A stretch of 64,000 nucleotides of DNA. It comes from Gemmata massiliana (GTDB taxonomy: Bacteria > Planctomycetota > Planctomycetia > Gemmatales > Gemmataceae). A program made the position numbers and the translations under genes. The notes under the pieces are model-generated. The model made no database searches. It was not told the DNA's origin and saw only the letters and a program-made list of their open reading frames with translations. This document shows positions 19,209-28,257 of this stretch, piece after piece (the stretch's first letter is position 1; every line of letters starts with the position of its first letter). The DNA lies in contig HG799465.1 in NCBI GenBank assembly GCA_000531095.1, positions 767,573 to 831,572 of the forward strand, written 5' to 3'.

Positions 19209-19949
19209 TTAGCCGTTGTTGCGGGGGGCGCCGCCGCGCCGGGGGCGCCGCCGCTGGTTCTGACCGGCCTGCGCGTCGGTCGTGTCGGCGATGTCGCCGG
19301 TGAGGTAGTCGCCCTGGTTCACCCAGGCCTTGATCCCGATGTTGCCCTGCGGCGTGACCGCCTCGGCGAACCCGTACTCGACCTTGCACCGGAGCGTCGA
19401 CAGCGGGATGGACCCTTCCATCCCCTTCTCGCACCGGGCCATTTCCGCACCGCCGAGGCGCCCGGAGAGCTGGAGCTTGACGCCCTTCGCGCCGCCCTCC
19501 ATCGCCCGCTGCATGGCTTGCTTCATCGTGCGGCGGAAGCTGGCCCGCTTTTCGAGCTGCTCCGCGATGTCCTCAGCGATGAGCTGGGCGTCGATCTCCG
19601 GCCGGGTCACTTCGACGGTCTTCACCTCGATGTGCCGGCGGGTCAACTTCTCCAGCGCCTTCGTGAGCTTGTCGATCTTCTCGCCCTTCTTCCCGATGAT
19701 CGCCCCGACGCGGCTGCTGGTGACGACGACCGTCACGCGCTCGCGGGTGCGCTCGATCCGGATCTCGGCGATCGCGGGCCGCTGCTCTTTGCGGTCTTTC
19801 TTGTTCGTCAGGTACTTCTGGATGAACGCCCGGATCGCGACGTCTTCGAGAAGCAGCTCGGCGAAGTCCTGCTTGCTGGCGTACCACGTGCTCCGCCACG
19901 GCCGCATGATGCCGGTTCGGAACCCTGTCGGTCGAACTTTCTGGCCCAT
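19209..19949 (-). CDS. rpsC: 30S ribosomal protein S3
   Basis: 246 residues from ATG at 19949 (MGQKVRPTGFRTGIMRPWRS). Contains the KH domain (SSRVGAIIGKKGEKIDKLTK, residues 80-99) and the S3 C-terminal domain (GVKLQLSGRLGGAEMARCEK). A basic Arg/Gly/Asn tail of about 20 residues ends it. Part of the mRNA entry channel. Between rplV and rplP. Confidence 0.97.
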   Translation of the reverse strand: MGQKVRPTGFRTGIMRPWRSTWYASKQDFAELLLEDVAIRAFIQKYLTNKKDRKEQRPAIAEIRIERTRERVTVVVTSSRVGAIIGKKGEKIDKLTKALEKLTRRHIEVKTVEVTRPEIDAQLIAEDIAEQLEKRASFRRTMKQAMQRAMEGGAKGVKLQLSGRLGGAEMARCEKGMEGSIPLSTLRCKVEYGFAEAVTPQGNIGIKAWVNQGDYLTGDIADTTDAQAGQNQRRRPRRGGAPRNNG

Positions 19950-20126
19950 GTCTATCCTCGCTCGCTTCGGTACCGCTCCCGTCCTCGCTCGCAGTACCAC
20001 CCGTGTGGCACCACACATTCGGAGGGCGCGGAAGGCGCGCCGCGGCTAATCGTTCGCTGACAAACGTTGAAAACAAGTGAGGGGCCGGCCCCTCTGCCGG
20101 CCCCCGCGCCGCGATCGCGCGAACCG

Positions 20127-20525
20127 TCACGCGGTGGGCGATGGTGCCGTTGCTGCCGGGGCTTCCGTTACCGGGGCCTCGACCGTCTCTTCGAGCGGAT
20201 CGGACAGCGTCACGTGAATGTGCGACATCCGCCGCTTGATCTGGAACGCCGTCCCACGGGCACGCGGTTGGATCCGCTTGAACGTCGGGGCACCGTCCAC
20301 GCGGCACTCCGAGACGATCAGACTGTCCGGGTCCGGACACTCACGATCGTCGGCGTTACCGTAGGCGCTCTGGATCACAGCCAGGAGCAACTTCGCGCTA
20401 CGGTTCGGGTAGAACCGCAACAGTTGCAGCGCTTCGTCCACGTTTTTGCCGCGAACGAGGTCGGCGAACAACCGGATCTTCCGGGGGCCGACGTCCGCGA
20501 ACCGGTGCAGAGCTTTATAGTCCAT
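20127..20525 (-). CDS. rplV: 50S ribosomal protein L22
   Basis: 132 residues. L22 lines the exit tunnel. Shows GPRKIRLFADLVRGKNVDEA at residue 13 and the C-terminal loop FKRIQPRARGTAFQIKRRMS. An acidic Ala/Pro-rich tail of about 20 residues follows the normal end. Between rpsS and rpsC. Confidence 0.97.
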   Translation of the reverse strand: MDYKALHRFADVGPRKIRLFADLVRGKNVDEALQLLRFYPNRSAKLLLAVIQSAYGNADDRECPDPDSLIVSECRVDGAPTFKRIQPRARGTAFQIKRRMSHIHVTLSDPLEETVEAPVTEAPAATAPSPTA

Positions 20526-20527
20526 AG

Positions 20528-20639
20528 CAGTGTTCAGTTTCGGTGTTCAGTTTTCAGCATCCAGTTCGTGGCGTTCGATCAGTTCAAACTCACTTAGCGT
20601 GGCCGACTGAAACCGAACGCTCAAAACCGAACAGTCTCA
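20528..20639. repeat. Heptad inverted-repeat element, rpsS/rplV spacer
   Basis: Plus-strand arm from 20528 shows units CAGTGTT, CAGTTTC, then GGTGTTC, AGTTTTC. The minus-strand arm from 20638 reads TGTTCGG, TTTTGAG, then CGTTCGG, TTTCAGT. Both arms share the GTTCGG/TTTCAG flavour. Confidence 0.8.
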
Positions 20640-20924
20640 CTACTTGCCCGCCGGGGCCGCGGCCTTCTTACCGCCGGAGTGCCCCTTGAACGTCCGCGTC
20701 GGGGAGAACTCACCCAACTTATGGCCGACCATGTCTTCGGTGCAGTACACCTTAACGAAGGTCTTGCCGTTGTGAACGAGGAACGTCGCACCGATGAAGT
20801 CGGGCAGGATCGTGCAGTCCCGTGCCCACGTCTTGATCGGCTCTCTGTTCGCGCCCTGCTGCTTCGTGACCTTGTCGAGGAGACGTTGGTCGAAGTGCGG
20901 GCCTTTCTTTAGCGACCGGCTCAT
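20640..20924 (-). CDS. rpsS: 30S ribosomal protein S19
   Basis: 94 residues, normal length. Starts [19 protein letters not shown] and has [39 protein letters not shown] and [13 protein letters not shown]. Head of the 30S subunit. Between rplB and rplV. Confidence 0.98.
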   Translation of the reverse strand: MSRSLKKGPHFDQRLLDKVTKQQGANREPIKTWARDCTILPDFIGATFLVHNGKTFVKVYCTEDMVGHKLGEFSPTRTFKGHSGGKKAAAPAGK

Positions 20925-21097
20925 ACTCTACTCTCGCCTCTTGGACGCCTCTCGGACCGACCGCCGGCACAAAACAAAAACCCGGCTCTATCGGACCGGG
21001 ACTATTACATCTATGAACAACTCGTGTGGAAGACCAGTTGTTTTTAGCCAACCGGCCGTTCCGCGTCACGTGGCCCCAGCGAACCACCGCGTCAAAA

Positions 21098-21976
21098 TCA
21101 CGCCGTGTTCTGGAACGGACCCGCGGGCCGACGCCGAATGATCGCCTTGCCACCGGGCTTCCGCTTGTGGCGAGTCTTGCCGCCCTTCGCGGGTACCGAG
21201 GTCGGCGAACACGGGTTACGACCACCAGCCGTCCGCCCTTCACCACCGCCCATCGGGTGGTCGGTCGGATTCATGCTGGTACCGCGGTTGTGGGGCTTGC
21301 GCCCCTTCCACCGCATACGGCCGGCCTTACCGATGCTGATGTTCATGTGCTCGGCGTTCGAGACGGTCCCGATCGTCGCGCGGCACTTATTCGGCACGCG
21401 GCGAATTTCGCCGCTCGGCATCGTGAGCTGTGCCCAGTCCTTTTCACGCGCCGTCAGCACCGCACCGCACCCGGCCGAACGGCAGATCTGACCGCCCTTG
21501 CCCGGCACCATCTCGATGTTGTGGACGGTCATGCCCAGGGGCACCTTCCACAGTGGCATGCAGTTGCCGGGCTTCGGCTCGACCGCGTCAGACTCACCGG
21601 AAATCACCTTGTCGCCGGCCTTCAGACCGTTCGGCGCCAGGATGTAGGTCCGGGAGAACTCGTGCTTGTCGTCGCGCGGGTACTCGACCAGTGCGATGCG
21701 ACTCGTGCGGTTCGGATCGTATTCGATCTGGATCACCGTCGCGGCCACGTTGTCGCGGGTGCGCTTGAAGTCGATCACCCGGTAGCGTTGCTTGTGACCG
21801 CCGCCACGGAACCGCGTGGTGGTGATACCCTGGTTGTTGCGCCCGCCCTTTTTCTTCTTCGGCGCGAGCAACGACTTTTCGGGCTTGTTCTCGCGAGGGA
21901 AGGTGCAGTCCGCGAAGTCGGACACCATCCCGGAGCGGCGGCCCGCGGAAGTCGGCTTGTATTGCTTGATACCCAT
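21098..21976 (-). CDS. rplB: 50S ribosomal protein L2
   Basis: 292 residues. L2 is needed for subunit joining and the peptidyl transferase centre. Shows MGIKQYKPTSAGRRSGMVSD at the start and SAGCGAVLTAREKDWAQLTM in the middle. The conserved GTSMNPTDHPMGGGEGRT lies near residue 233 and contains the functionally important histidine. Slightly longer than typical (about 275). Between rplW and rpsS. Confidence 0.98.
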   Translation of the reverse strand: MGIKQYKPTSAGRRSGMVSDFADCTFPRENKPEKSLLAPKKKKGGRNNQGITTTRFRGGGHKQRYRVIDFKRTRDNVAATVIQIEYDPNRTSRIALVEYPRDDKHEFSRTYILAPNGLKAGDKVISGESDAVEPKPGNCMPLWKVPLGMTVHNIEMVPGKGGQICRSAGCGAVLTAREKDWAQLTMPSGEIRRVPNKCRATIGTVSNAEHMNISIGKAGRMRWKGRKPHNRGTSMNPTDHPMGGGEGRTAGGRNPCSPTSVPAKGGKTRHKRKPGGKAIIRRRPAGPFQNTA

Positions 21977-21984
21977 TGCTTCGC

Positions 21985-22086
21985 CCGTTAATTTCTGATT
22001 GAAGACTTCTGATTGATGATCTCAATCAGGCCGCGACCAACCACGCCTCAGCCGGCAATCGAGAATCGCAACCCCGAAATCTCAGA
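21985..22086. repeat. Heptad inverted-repeat element, rplW/rplB spacer
   Basis: Plus-strand arm repeats CTGATTG twice 14 bases apart with 7-base units between and after (AAGACTT, ATGATCT). The facing minus-strand arm reads TCTGAGA, TTTCGGG, then GTTGCGA, TTCTCGA. Confidence 0.75.
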
Positions 22087-22452
22087 TCAAAAGAACTCAA
22101 TCTTGTCTTCTTCGTTCAGCGTAACGATGGCCTTCTTCCACGTCGGGAGCTGGCCCATCGCCTGACGGAACCGCCGCTTCTTGCCTTCGCGAACCTGGGT
22201 GCGAACGCCCTCGACCCGCACGTTGAACAACTCTTCGATCGCCGCCTTGATCTGCGTCTTGGTGGCGAGCGGGTTCACCTGGAACGTGTAGGCGTTGTAC
22301 CGCGTGCTCTGGTGGGTGCCCTTTTCGGTCACGAGCGGGCGGAGCACCACTTGGTACGAGCGCAGCTCGATACCCGATTCACCGTGGACGCACGGTTGGC
22401 GGAGCGCCAACTTACGCCGGTATTTCTTTGGTTTCGGTCGTGTCGTGGCCAT
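22087..22452 (-). CDS. rplW: 50S ribosomal protein L23
   Basis: 121 residues. The L23 core begins near residue 31 (RSYQVVLRPLVTEKGTHQST) and includes FQVNPLATKTQIKAAIEELF and RTQVREGKKRRFRQ. L23 sits at the tunnel exit and docks trigger factor and SRP. The first 30 residues are a basic extension (TTRPKPKKYRRKLALRQ) not usual in the family. Confidence 0.95.
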   Translation of the reverse strand: MATTRPKPKKYRRKLALRQPCVHGESGIELRSYQVVLRPLVTEKGTHQSTRYNAYTFQVNPLATKTQIKAAIEELFNVRVEGVRTQVREGKKRRFRQAMGQLPTWKKAIVTLNEEDKIEFF

Positions 22453-22459
22453 GACGAAG

Positions 22460-22542
22460 TACCCGGTACCAAGTTCCCGTTCGATGACAACGTTTCAGGC
22501 TCCGCCAACTTGGAACGTGGAGCCCGAAACGACCGGAGCTAC
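22460..22542. repeat. Probable heptad inverted-repeat element, rplD/rplW spacer
   Basis: Weaker example: plus arm has CCGGTAC, CAAGTTC, and the facing minus-strand arm has CGGTCGT, TTCGGGC and TCCAAGT. Confidence 0.5.
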
Positions 22543-23292
22543 TTACTTCTTGCCGGCGGCCCGGAGCGACTCCAACGCGGAGCGGGTCAGCACGAGGCGC
22601 CGTTGCTTCAGCACGGTGTAGCAGTTGAACTCCGCAGCCGGCAGGACTTTCACGCCCTGGATGTTGCGGGCCGACTTGTACACGTTTTGGTCGAGCTTAT
22701 CGGTGCCGATGAGGACGGTTGTGTCCAGCAGCGTCACGTCCTGTTCGCCCTTCTCCGTCGTCTTCTTGCCGATCTTGATGGCCTTCAGGACGCCGGTCAT
22801 TTCCTTCGTCTTCGGCGCCGCCATCGTGAGGTCGTCGATGATGACCGCTTGCTTGTCGAGGAGCTTCGATAGCACGGCCATCCGGGTCGCCGCCTTCACC
22901 GCCTTCTTCGGCAGGTGGTACTCGTAGTCGCGCGGCTTCGGCCCCTTGGCGGTACCACCACCGCGACGCTTGTTCGTGCGCTTCGTACCGGCGCGGGCGT
23001 TACCGGTGCCCTTCTGCCGGAACAGCTTCTTGGTGCTACCTGCCACCTGACCACGACGCAGCGTGTGGTGCGTACCGGCGCGCTGGTTAGCGAGGTACAT
23101 CAGCACCACGTCGTGCATCAGTTGCCGGCTGATCTTCCCGCCGAACTCGGCCGGGTCGATGGTCACCGTGCCGACTTCTTCGCCGGCGCGGTTCACGACC
23201 GGCACCGTGATCGAAGTCGCAACTTCGATGTGACGGGCAACGGGAGCCACGGCCCCGGCTTCCGGGGCTTCCGGTGTGGTACTATCAGCCAT
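22543..23292 (-). CDS. rplD: 50S ribosomal protein L4
   Basis: 249 residues. The L4 core starts near residue 28 (ITVPVVNRAGEEVGTVTIDP). It has NQRAGTHHTLRRGQVAGSTK, then KKLFRQKGTGNARAGTKRTN and RRGGGTAKGPKPRDYEYHLP. L4 lines the exit tunnel and in other bacteria represses the S10 operon. The first 27 residues are an Ala/Pro/Glu extension. rplC (L3), normally just upstream, is absent; rpsJ comes first instead. Confidence 0.96.
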   Translation of the reverse strand: MADSTTPEAPEAGAVAPVARHIEVATSITVPVVNRAGEEVGTVTIDPAEFGGKISRQLMHDVVLMYLANQRAGTHHTLRRGQVAGSTKKLFRQKGTGNARAGTKRTNKRRGGGTAKGPKPRDYEYHLPKKAVKAATRMAVLSKLLDKQAVIIDDLTMAAPKTKEMTGVLKAIKIGKKTTEKGEQDVTLLDTTVLIGTDKLDQNVYKSARNIQGVKVLPAAEFNCYTVLKQRRLVLTRSALESLRAAGKK

Positions 23293-23505
23293 TATTCAGC
23301 CACTCCAAACCCTGCCATCGCCGGTTTGCCCGGCGGAACCGCGGTGTTGACTTCGCCAGAGGCGAGGTCGGCGGTGAAGCGGGGTCGTCTTCTCTCGTGA
23401 AACCGCCCGCTTGGGTCTCCGATCGGAGGGCCGCAGCGGGCGGGAGTTAATCTTTGTACCGCGCGTATCAGCAGAGACAACTCAATTTCTACAGAACCCG
23501 TTTTC
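23293..23505. other. rpsJ/rplD spacer where rplC would normally lie
   Basis: 213 bases, too short for L3 (about 630 bases), and no L3-like sequence is visible in any frame. It contains a CGCCCGCT / AGCGGGCG inverted pair around 23406-23443 that could form a hairpin. No gene seen. Confidence 0.7.
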
Positions 23506-23838
23506 TTACGCGCCCGTGATGACGCGGATCTTGATGTCCACGCCCGGGGGCAGATTGAGGCCCTTGTTCAGCGCCTCGATGGTCTTCTGGTTCGGCTTCA
23601 GGATATCGATGAGCCGCTTGTGGGTGCGGATTTCGAACTGCTCGCGGCTCTTGCGGTCGATGTGCGGCGAGCGCAGCACCGTGTACCGCTCCACGCGGGT
23701 CGGCAGCGGGATCGGCCCGTGGACTTCCGCCTGGTTGTCGCGCGCGGTCTTTACGATCTCCGACGCGGTGCGGTCGAGCACCTCGTGATCGTAGCCTTCC
23801 ATGCGGATGCGAATGAGTTCACCAGTTGGTCCGGCCAC
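23506..23838 (-). CDS. rpsJ: 30S ribosomal protein S10
   Basis: 110 residues from GTG at 23838, which has AGGAG 5 bases upstream; a longer in-frame reading upstream (to 24069) is unlike S10. Shows [40 protein letters not shown] and [15 protein letters not shown]10 is also the NusE antitermination factor. First gene of the superoperon here; the next gene is rplD rather than rplC. Confidence 0.97.
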   Translation of the reverse strand: MAGPTGELIRIRMEGYDHEVLDRTASEIVKTARDNQAEVHGPIPLPTRVERYTVLRSPHIDRKSREQFEIRTHKRLIDILKPNQKTIEALNKGLNLPPGVDIKIRVITGA

Positions 23839-24356
23839 GATTGCTCCTCGGCTCTCTTCGCCGCAGTCCGGCTGTGCAAAATTCAGGAAAGTATAAACGT
23901 AAGGGTTATACGCGCGAGCGTCAAGGGAATGGGAACAATAGGAAGCGCGAGATGGTGCCAATCCGATCGAAGCGGATCGTTCACAGAAAGGCGCAAGGAC
24001 TGCGGGGGAGCCCCCGGAATTACTCGAAGTGGAATGCCGTTTGGCACCCCGAGTCCTCCTTTGTCTCAAACGAGGCGGGCAGACCTCAGCGCCCTTGTTT
24101 TTACTTCGGATTCACTCCGAGCCGATGTTCCTGAGTGAATCTGTTTCCTCCGATCATACCCGCCATCAGCGGAGTGCGGAAAAGCATTTCCGCCCAGGAT
24201 TTTCGCCCCTCGCTCGCACCAGCGCACACGCGAATCACTCAAAATTTCGCCTTCTGTGCACGCTAATCGCGAAGCGCGAGAGTCATGTCAAACGAAACAG
24301 CCCCGTGCCTCGTCTTACTGTTGGCTCCCATTTAGACGCCGCATACGGGTGATTTC
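23839..24356. other. Divergent intergenic region between rpsJ and the response regulator
   Basis: 518 bases, less GC-rich than the genes. It must hold the promoter of the ribosomal superoperon (leftward) and probably that of the two-component operon (rightward). A leftward TTGACG at 23919-23924 is followed by AT-rich TATAAC and TATACT steps (23890-23910). None is at an ideal 17-base spacing, so I only call a promoter region. No gene is supported in it. Confidence 0.5.
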
Positions 24357-25097
24357 ATGCCGAAGGCACGCATCATAGTTGTGGAAGACGAACCAGCTAT
24401 TCGTCGGGGCGTGTCCGACGCTCTCCGCCTGAGCGGTTACGAAGTCACCGAAGCGGCAGATGGAATTGTCGGGTTGCGTGAAGCCACCTCTGCGGGCGTC
24501 GATCTGGTATTGCTCGACATCATGCTCCCGAAGCGCGACGGGCTGGAAGTGCTGAGCGAACTGCGCCGCACCAACCCCACGCGCCCGGTCATTTTGCTCA
24601 CCGCACGCGGCAGCGAAGACGACCGAGTGCGCGGGCTCAAAATGGGGGCCGACGACTACGTTGTTAAGCCGTTTTCCGCGAAGGAACTGATCGCCCGCGT
24701 CGAAGCGATCCTCCGGCGCACTATGCGAGCGGTCCCGGACGTGCGCCTCGTGGAAATGGGCGGGGGAATGATCGACCTCCAGCGCCGCGAGATCCGGTGG
24801 AGCGACACCACCCGGGCAGACCTCTCCGAAACCGAAGCCGCGCTGCTCAAATACTTGGTTTGCAACCGCGAGCGTGCGGTGTCCCGCGAAGAACTGCTCT
24901 CCCGCGTATGGGGGATCGGAACCGCCGGACTGGAAACGCGGGCGGTCGATATGCACGTGGCCCGATTGCGGGCGAAGCTCAAAGACCCACACGGAGGCGA
25001 AGACCAGCCCGAAGCCATCGTCACGGTGCGGGCACACGGGTACATGGCCGGCCCCGCGCTGGCGATTCCAGAAGAAGAATCGGCCCTCAAGTCGTAA
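24357..25097 (+). CDS. OmpR/PhoB-family response regulator
   Basis: 246 residues. The receiver domain has acidic residues E10, D11, E12, phosphoacceptor D54 (VLLDIMLPKRDG), T82 and K104 (DDYVVKPFS). From about residue 130 a winged-helix DNA-binding domain follows (LSETEAALLKYL, REELLSRVWG, RAVDMHVARLRAKL). A complete transcription regulator, presumably phosphorylated by the kinase encoded 61 bases downstream. The target genes are not evident; the two exported proteins after the kinase are candidates. Confidence 0.93.
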   Translation: MPKARIIVVEDEPAIRRGVSDALRLSGYEVTEAADGIVGLREATSAGVDLVLLDIMLPKRDGLEVLSELRRTNPTRPVILLTARGSEDDRVRGLKMGADDYVVKPFSAKELIARVEAILRRTMRAVPDVRLVEMGGGMIDLQRREIRWSDTTRADLSETEAALLKYLVCNRERAVSREELLSRVWGIGTAGLETRAVDMHVARLRAKLKDPHGGEDQPEAIVTVRAHGYMAGPALAIPEEESALKS

Positions 25098-25158
25098 CGT
25101 CGCAAGGTCGAAAGCCTCAAACCGCGCCCGGACCTTGCGGCTCACATCGGAGCGAGAG

Positions 25159-27831
25159 ATGTCGCGGCGATTGCTCGGTCCGGTCGGCGGACCGGTTGTG
25201 TTCTTTCTCATCGCCGCCCTGGTATTCGCCGGGTTGGGTTGGGTTACGATCACAGCTTTGCGCGTCGAGCGCGCCCAACGGGAAGCCGCTGCCCAGGCCG
25301 AACTCGGCAATAACCTCCGAGTTGCACTCTGGCGCCTCGACGGTCGCATGCTCCCGGCTCTGGGCGTCGAAGATAGCCGACCGTTCTACCACTACAGCCC
25401 GGCCGATCCGCTCTCCGGCTCCACGGCCGGTCCTACGCCGCTCCTCGCGGCACCGCTCCCGGACTGGATGAAGCTCCACGTCCAACTCGATCCGTCGACC
25501 GGGTGGGAATCGCCACAAGTTCTTGCTCCCGGCGCCCGCGAGCGCGTGCAGGAAGCCTGGCCCGATCTCCCGCTCCGGAACGACACGCTTGAACGCGCGG
25601 AAGCGCTCCGCGACTTGCGAGCGAACTACCCGGCCACTGCCACATGTGAGCTACTCGCGGCCCGCGAGCGCGCGATCCCGGCCGATTCGCCACCGTTCGC
25701 GGCGCCGCTCTTTGCCAATAACTCGCTCCAGTTGTACCCGAGTGCCCCCAGTTCACCGCCCAAGCCCCCTCCCCCACCAGAGATGGGACCGGTGAGCGGG
25801 CTACCACCGCTTCCCCCGGTACTCGACTCGACGAACACAAACACGAACACGTTCCGCCTCTTCGGATGGGAATTCAAGTCGCGCGAAGCACTCGCGGGCA
25901 ACTCGCGCGATCCCGAGAACAGCCCCGGCCCGAAGAAAGAAGCTCAGCCTCCGGGCGGTGGGTCTCAAGCACCCAACCCACCGGCCCAAGCGCCCGGTGT
26001 TAGCGCCGGGCGCGGCGGGTTCGGACAAGCGCCGGACAAAGATCGCGCGCTGAACGAGTACCTGAATCGCGCACAAACCAGTCAACGCGCGATTCAGGAC
26101 TCGAAGAACGCGGGCGTCGATCCCCTGTACGGCAAGGGCTACACGCAGAACTCGGGGCCGAATCTCGAGTTAAAAAACCCTTCAAACCCAGCTATTCCGC
26201 CTGTGGCCGGCCCCGGTGGGCCGGGTGCGGGCGACCCACCGTCTTCGGGCGTCGCTGGTGCAGGTGGATTCCCGGGAGCGTCCGGAGGCCCGGGAATGCC
26301 AGGAGGGGGAATGCCCGGCGGAGCGCCCCCGGGAGGGTACCTCGGCGATAGGGGCAAAGAAGGTAAATCACTCGTCCCGCCCGTGCCCGCGAAACCGAGC
26401 GCCCCAACTGATCCCGGCAAAAAGGCCGATACGGAAAAGCTGGGTGCCTCGAAAGATTCCGACGCGCTCAAGAAAGCTCAGATCGATTCGCTTTCGGAAC
26501 ACCTGTCGCTTCTGCGCGCAAAACTCGACGGTCGGCTCCCGCTCGATGAATTCCAGGAGCGATTCCGCAAGTCGTCGATCGCGGGCACCCCACCGCTGGT
26601 CGCTGCTGCGTGGAGCATCGCGGGGAGGGTGTACCTTACCGGAAGCCCTCACCCGGTCCCGCCCGCCGAAGAGCGCCCGGCACTAACGAACACCACCGGC
26701 AATACGGTTCAGAATAACCCGTTCAACATGCTCGCGGGTCCGCCGGGTGTCAGTATCCACCTCGGGTCGATGCGGCCCCAGTGGATCACCGCGGCTGACG
26801 GTTCGGAAACGCTCGCTCTCGTGCGGGTTGCGAAGCTCGACAACAAAACCGTCTACCAAGGCGTGATCCTCGATTGGGCGAAACTGGAACCCGTCCTGAA
26901 GGACGAAGTGCGCGACCTGTTCCCGGACGCGAAACTCGTCCCGGTGAAGAACCCGGACGGCGTTTCACTCGACCGCGCGATGACCGCGCTGCCCGTGCAA
27001 CTCGACCCCGCCCTCGCACCCGAATTGCCGCCCACGGGCTGGACTCCTCTGCGCCTCGGGTTGGTGTTGGCGTGGGTCGCGGCGTTCATCGCGTGCGCGG
27101 CGGTCGGGTTGAGCGGATGGTCGCTCATCGACCTCGCAGAGCGCCGAATCCGCTTCGTGTCCGCCGTGACACACGAACTGCGCACGCCACTCACGTCACT
27201 CCGCCTGTACCTCGACCTGCTCACAAGCGGGATGATTCACGACGAAGCGAAACGGCAGGAATACCTGAACACGCTCGCGACCGAGTCCGACCGGCTGCAC
27301 CGGCTCATCGACAACGTGCTGGACTTCGCCAAGCTCGAAAAACGCCGGAAAAACGGCGACTTGAAGCCGATCAAGGCCAGCGAATTGCTCGATCAACTCC
27401 AACAGACGTGGGCGGACCGCGTCGCGGCCGACGGCAAGGAACTGATTGTCGTCTCTACACTCCCGGCGGACCTGGAAGTCTGCACCGATGCGGCGATGGT
27501 CCACCAAATCGTCGGGAACCTGATCGATAACGCGCGGAAGTACACGCGCGACGCAGCCGACCAGCGCATCTGGCTCTGGGCCAAACCCGACGGCCTGAAC
27601 CGCATAATCTTCGAGGTCGAGGACCGCGGCGTTGGGGTGCCGCCGAGCGAGCGCAAGACGATCTTCAAGCCGTTCCGCCGCGGCGCGAGTGCAGACGCCG
27701 CGGCCGGAGGTGCGGGGCTGGGTCTGGCGCTCGCCAAACAATGGGCCGAGGTGCTCGGCGGCACGATCGCGTACCGCCCGGCCGAAGGCGCCCCCGGTTC
27801 GTGCTTCCGACTGGAACTTCCGGCGAAGTAA
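25159..27831 (+). CDS. Sensor histidine kinase with long Pro/Gly-rich extracytoplasmic region
   Basis: 890 residues from ATG at 25159 (an AGCGAGAG ribosome-site-like stretch precedes it). An N-terminal membrane helix at about 11-32 is followed by some 600 extracytoplasmic residues. Residues about 195-430 are low-complexity Pro/Gly/Asn sequence, including MPGGGMPGGAPPGG. The second helix lies at about 632-655 (LVLAWVAAFIACAAVGL). The kinase core follows with no obvious HAMP domain: H672 in VTHELRTPLTSLRLYLDLL, N-box NLIDNARKYT, G1 DRGVGVPPS, G2 GAGLGLALAK. Pairs with the response regulator upstream. The stimulus is unknown. Confidence 0.92.
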   Translation: MSRRLLGPVGGPVVFFLIAALVFAGLGWVTITALRVERAQREAAAQAELGNNLRVALWRLDGRMLPALGVEDSRPFYHYSPADPLSGSTAGPTPLLAAPLPDWMKLHVQLDPSTGWESPQVLAPGARERVQEAWPDLPLRNDTLERAEALRDLRANYPATATCELLAARERAIPADSPPFAAPLFANNSLQLYPSAPSSPPKPPPPPEMGPVSGLPPLPPVLDSTNTNTNTFRLFGWEFKSREALAGNSRDPENSPGPKKEAQPPGGGSQAPNPPAQAPGVSAGRGGFGQAPDKDRALNEYLNRAQTSQRAIQDSKNAGVDPLYGKGYTQNSGPNLELKNPSNPAIPPVAGPGGPGAGDPPSSGVAGAGGFPGASGGPGMPGGGMPGGAPPGGYLGDRGKEGKSLVPPVPAKPSAPTDPGKKADTEKLGASKDSDALKKAQIDSLSEHLSLLRAKLDGRLPLDEFQERFRKSSIAGTPPLVAAAWSIAGRVYLTGSPHPVPPAEERPALTNTTGNTVQNNPFNMLAGPPGVSIHLGSMRPQWITAADGSETLALVRVAKLDNKTVYQGVILDWAKLEPVLKDEVRDLFPDAKLVPVKNPDGVSLDRAMTALPVQLDPALAPELPPTGWTPLRLGLVLAWVAAFIACAAVGLSGWSLIDLAERRIRFVSAVTHELRTPLTSLRLYLDLLTSGMIHDEAKRQEYLNTLATESDRLHRLIDNVLDFAKLEKRRKNGDLKPIKASELLDQLQQTWADRVAADGKELIVVSTLPADLEVCTDAAMVHQIVGNLIDNARKYTRDAADQRIWLWAKPDGLNRIIFEVEDRGVGVPPSERKTIFKPFRRGASADAAAGGAGLGLALAKQWAEVLGGTIAYRPAEGAPGSCFRLELPAK

Positions 27832-27851
27832 CGTCCCCTCGGAGAACGCAC

Positions 27852-28238
27852 ATGAAATTCGGCGCCCTCGTGCTCGTTTGTCTCGCGGCCTTCTTCGCCA
27901 GCCCGTTCGCACCTGCGGCCGACGAACCGAAACGCGAGCCGAAACCGCGCTTCAAGGGCGTCGAGGTTTACAGTTGGAAGAACGACAAGGGCGTCTGGCA
28001 GTTCGCAGTCATGGACGGCACGAACCGAAACAAGACCGAGAACGAGGTGAAGACCGCACCGACCGTTTACGCGGGCGCGGATAAGTTCACCGCCGCGCTG
28101 AAGCTCCTCGCGGAAAACGAGATGGTGTTCTGGACCCACCAAATCAAGGGATTCGAGTTCCCGCCCAAGGACGATTTAAAGAAGATCGACGAGGCCGCAA
28201 AAGCCGCGAAGGTTCAACTCGAACGCGCCGAGAAGTAG
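27852..28238 (+). CDS. Small exported protein of unknown function
   Basis: 128 residues with a clear signal peptide (MKFGALVLVCLAAFFAS, cleavage likely near APAAD). The mature part has charged ends and a central stretch VYSWKNDKGVWQFAVMDGTN. I do not recognise the family. It starts 20 bases after the kinase and 19 bases before the next gene, so it belongs to the two-component operon. Confidence 0.75.
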   Translation: MKFGALVLVCLAAFFASPFAPAADEPKREPKPRFKGVEVYSWKNDKGVWQFAVMDGTNRNKTENEVKTAPTVYAGADKFTAALKLLAENEMVFWTHQIKGFEFPPKDDLKKIDEAAKAAKVQLERAEK

Positions 28239-28257
28239 CCACACCCGAGGTGCCATC

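Noticed and set aside
23293-23505. Remnant of rplC between rpsJ and rplD
   Set aside because: No L3-like stretch could be found in any frame of this gap.
23839-24069. N-terminal extension of rpsJ by 77 residues
   Set aside because: Unlike any S10, and the GTG at 23838 has a clear AGGAG ribosome site.
24874-25158. Extension of the sensor kinase upstream to 24874
   Set aside because: It would overlap most of the response regulator DNA-binding domain in another frame. The ATG at 25159 starts directly before a membrane helix.
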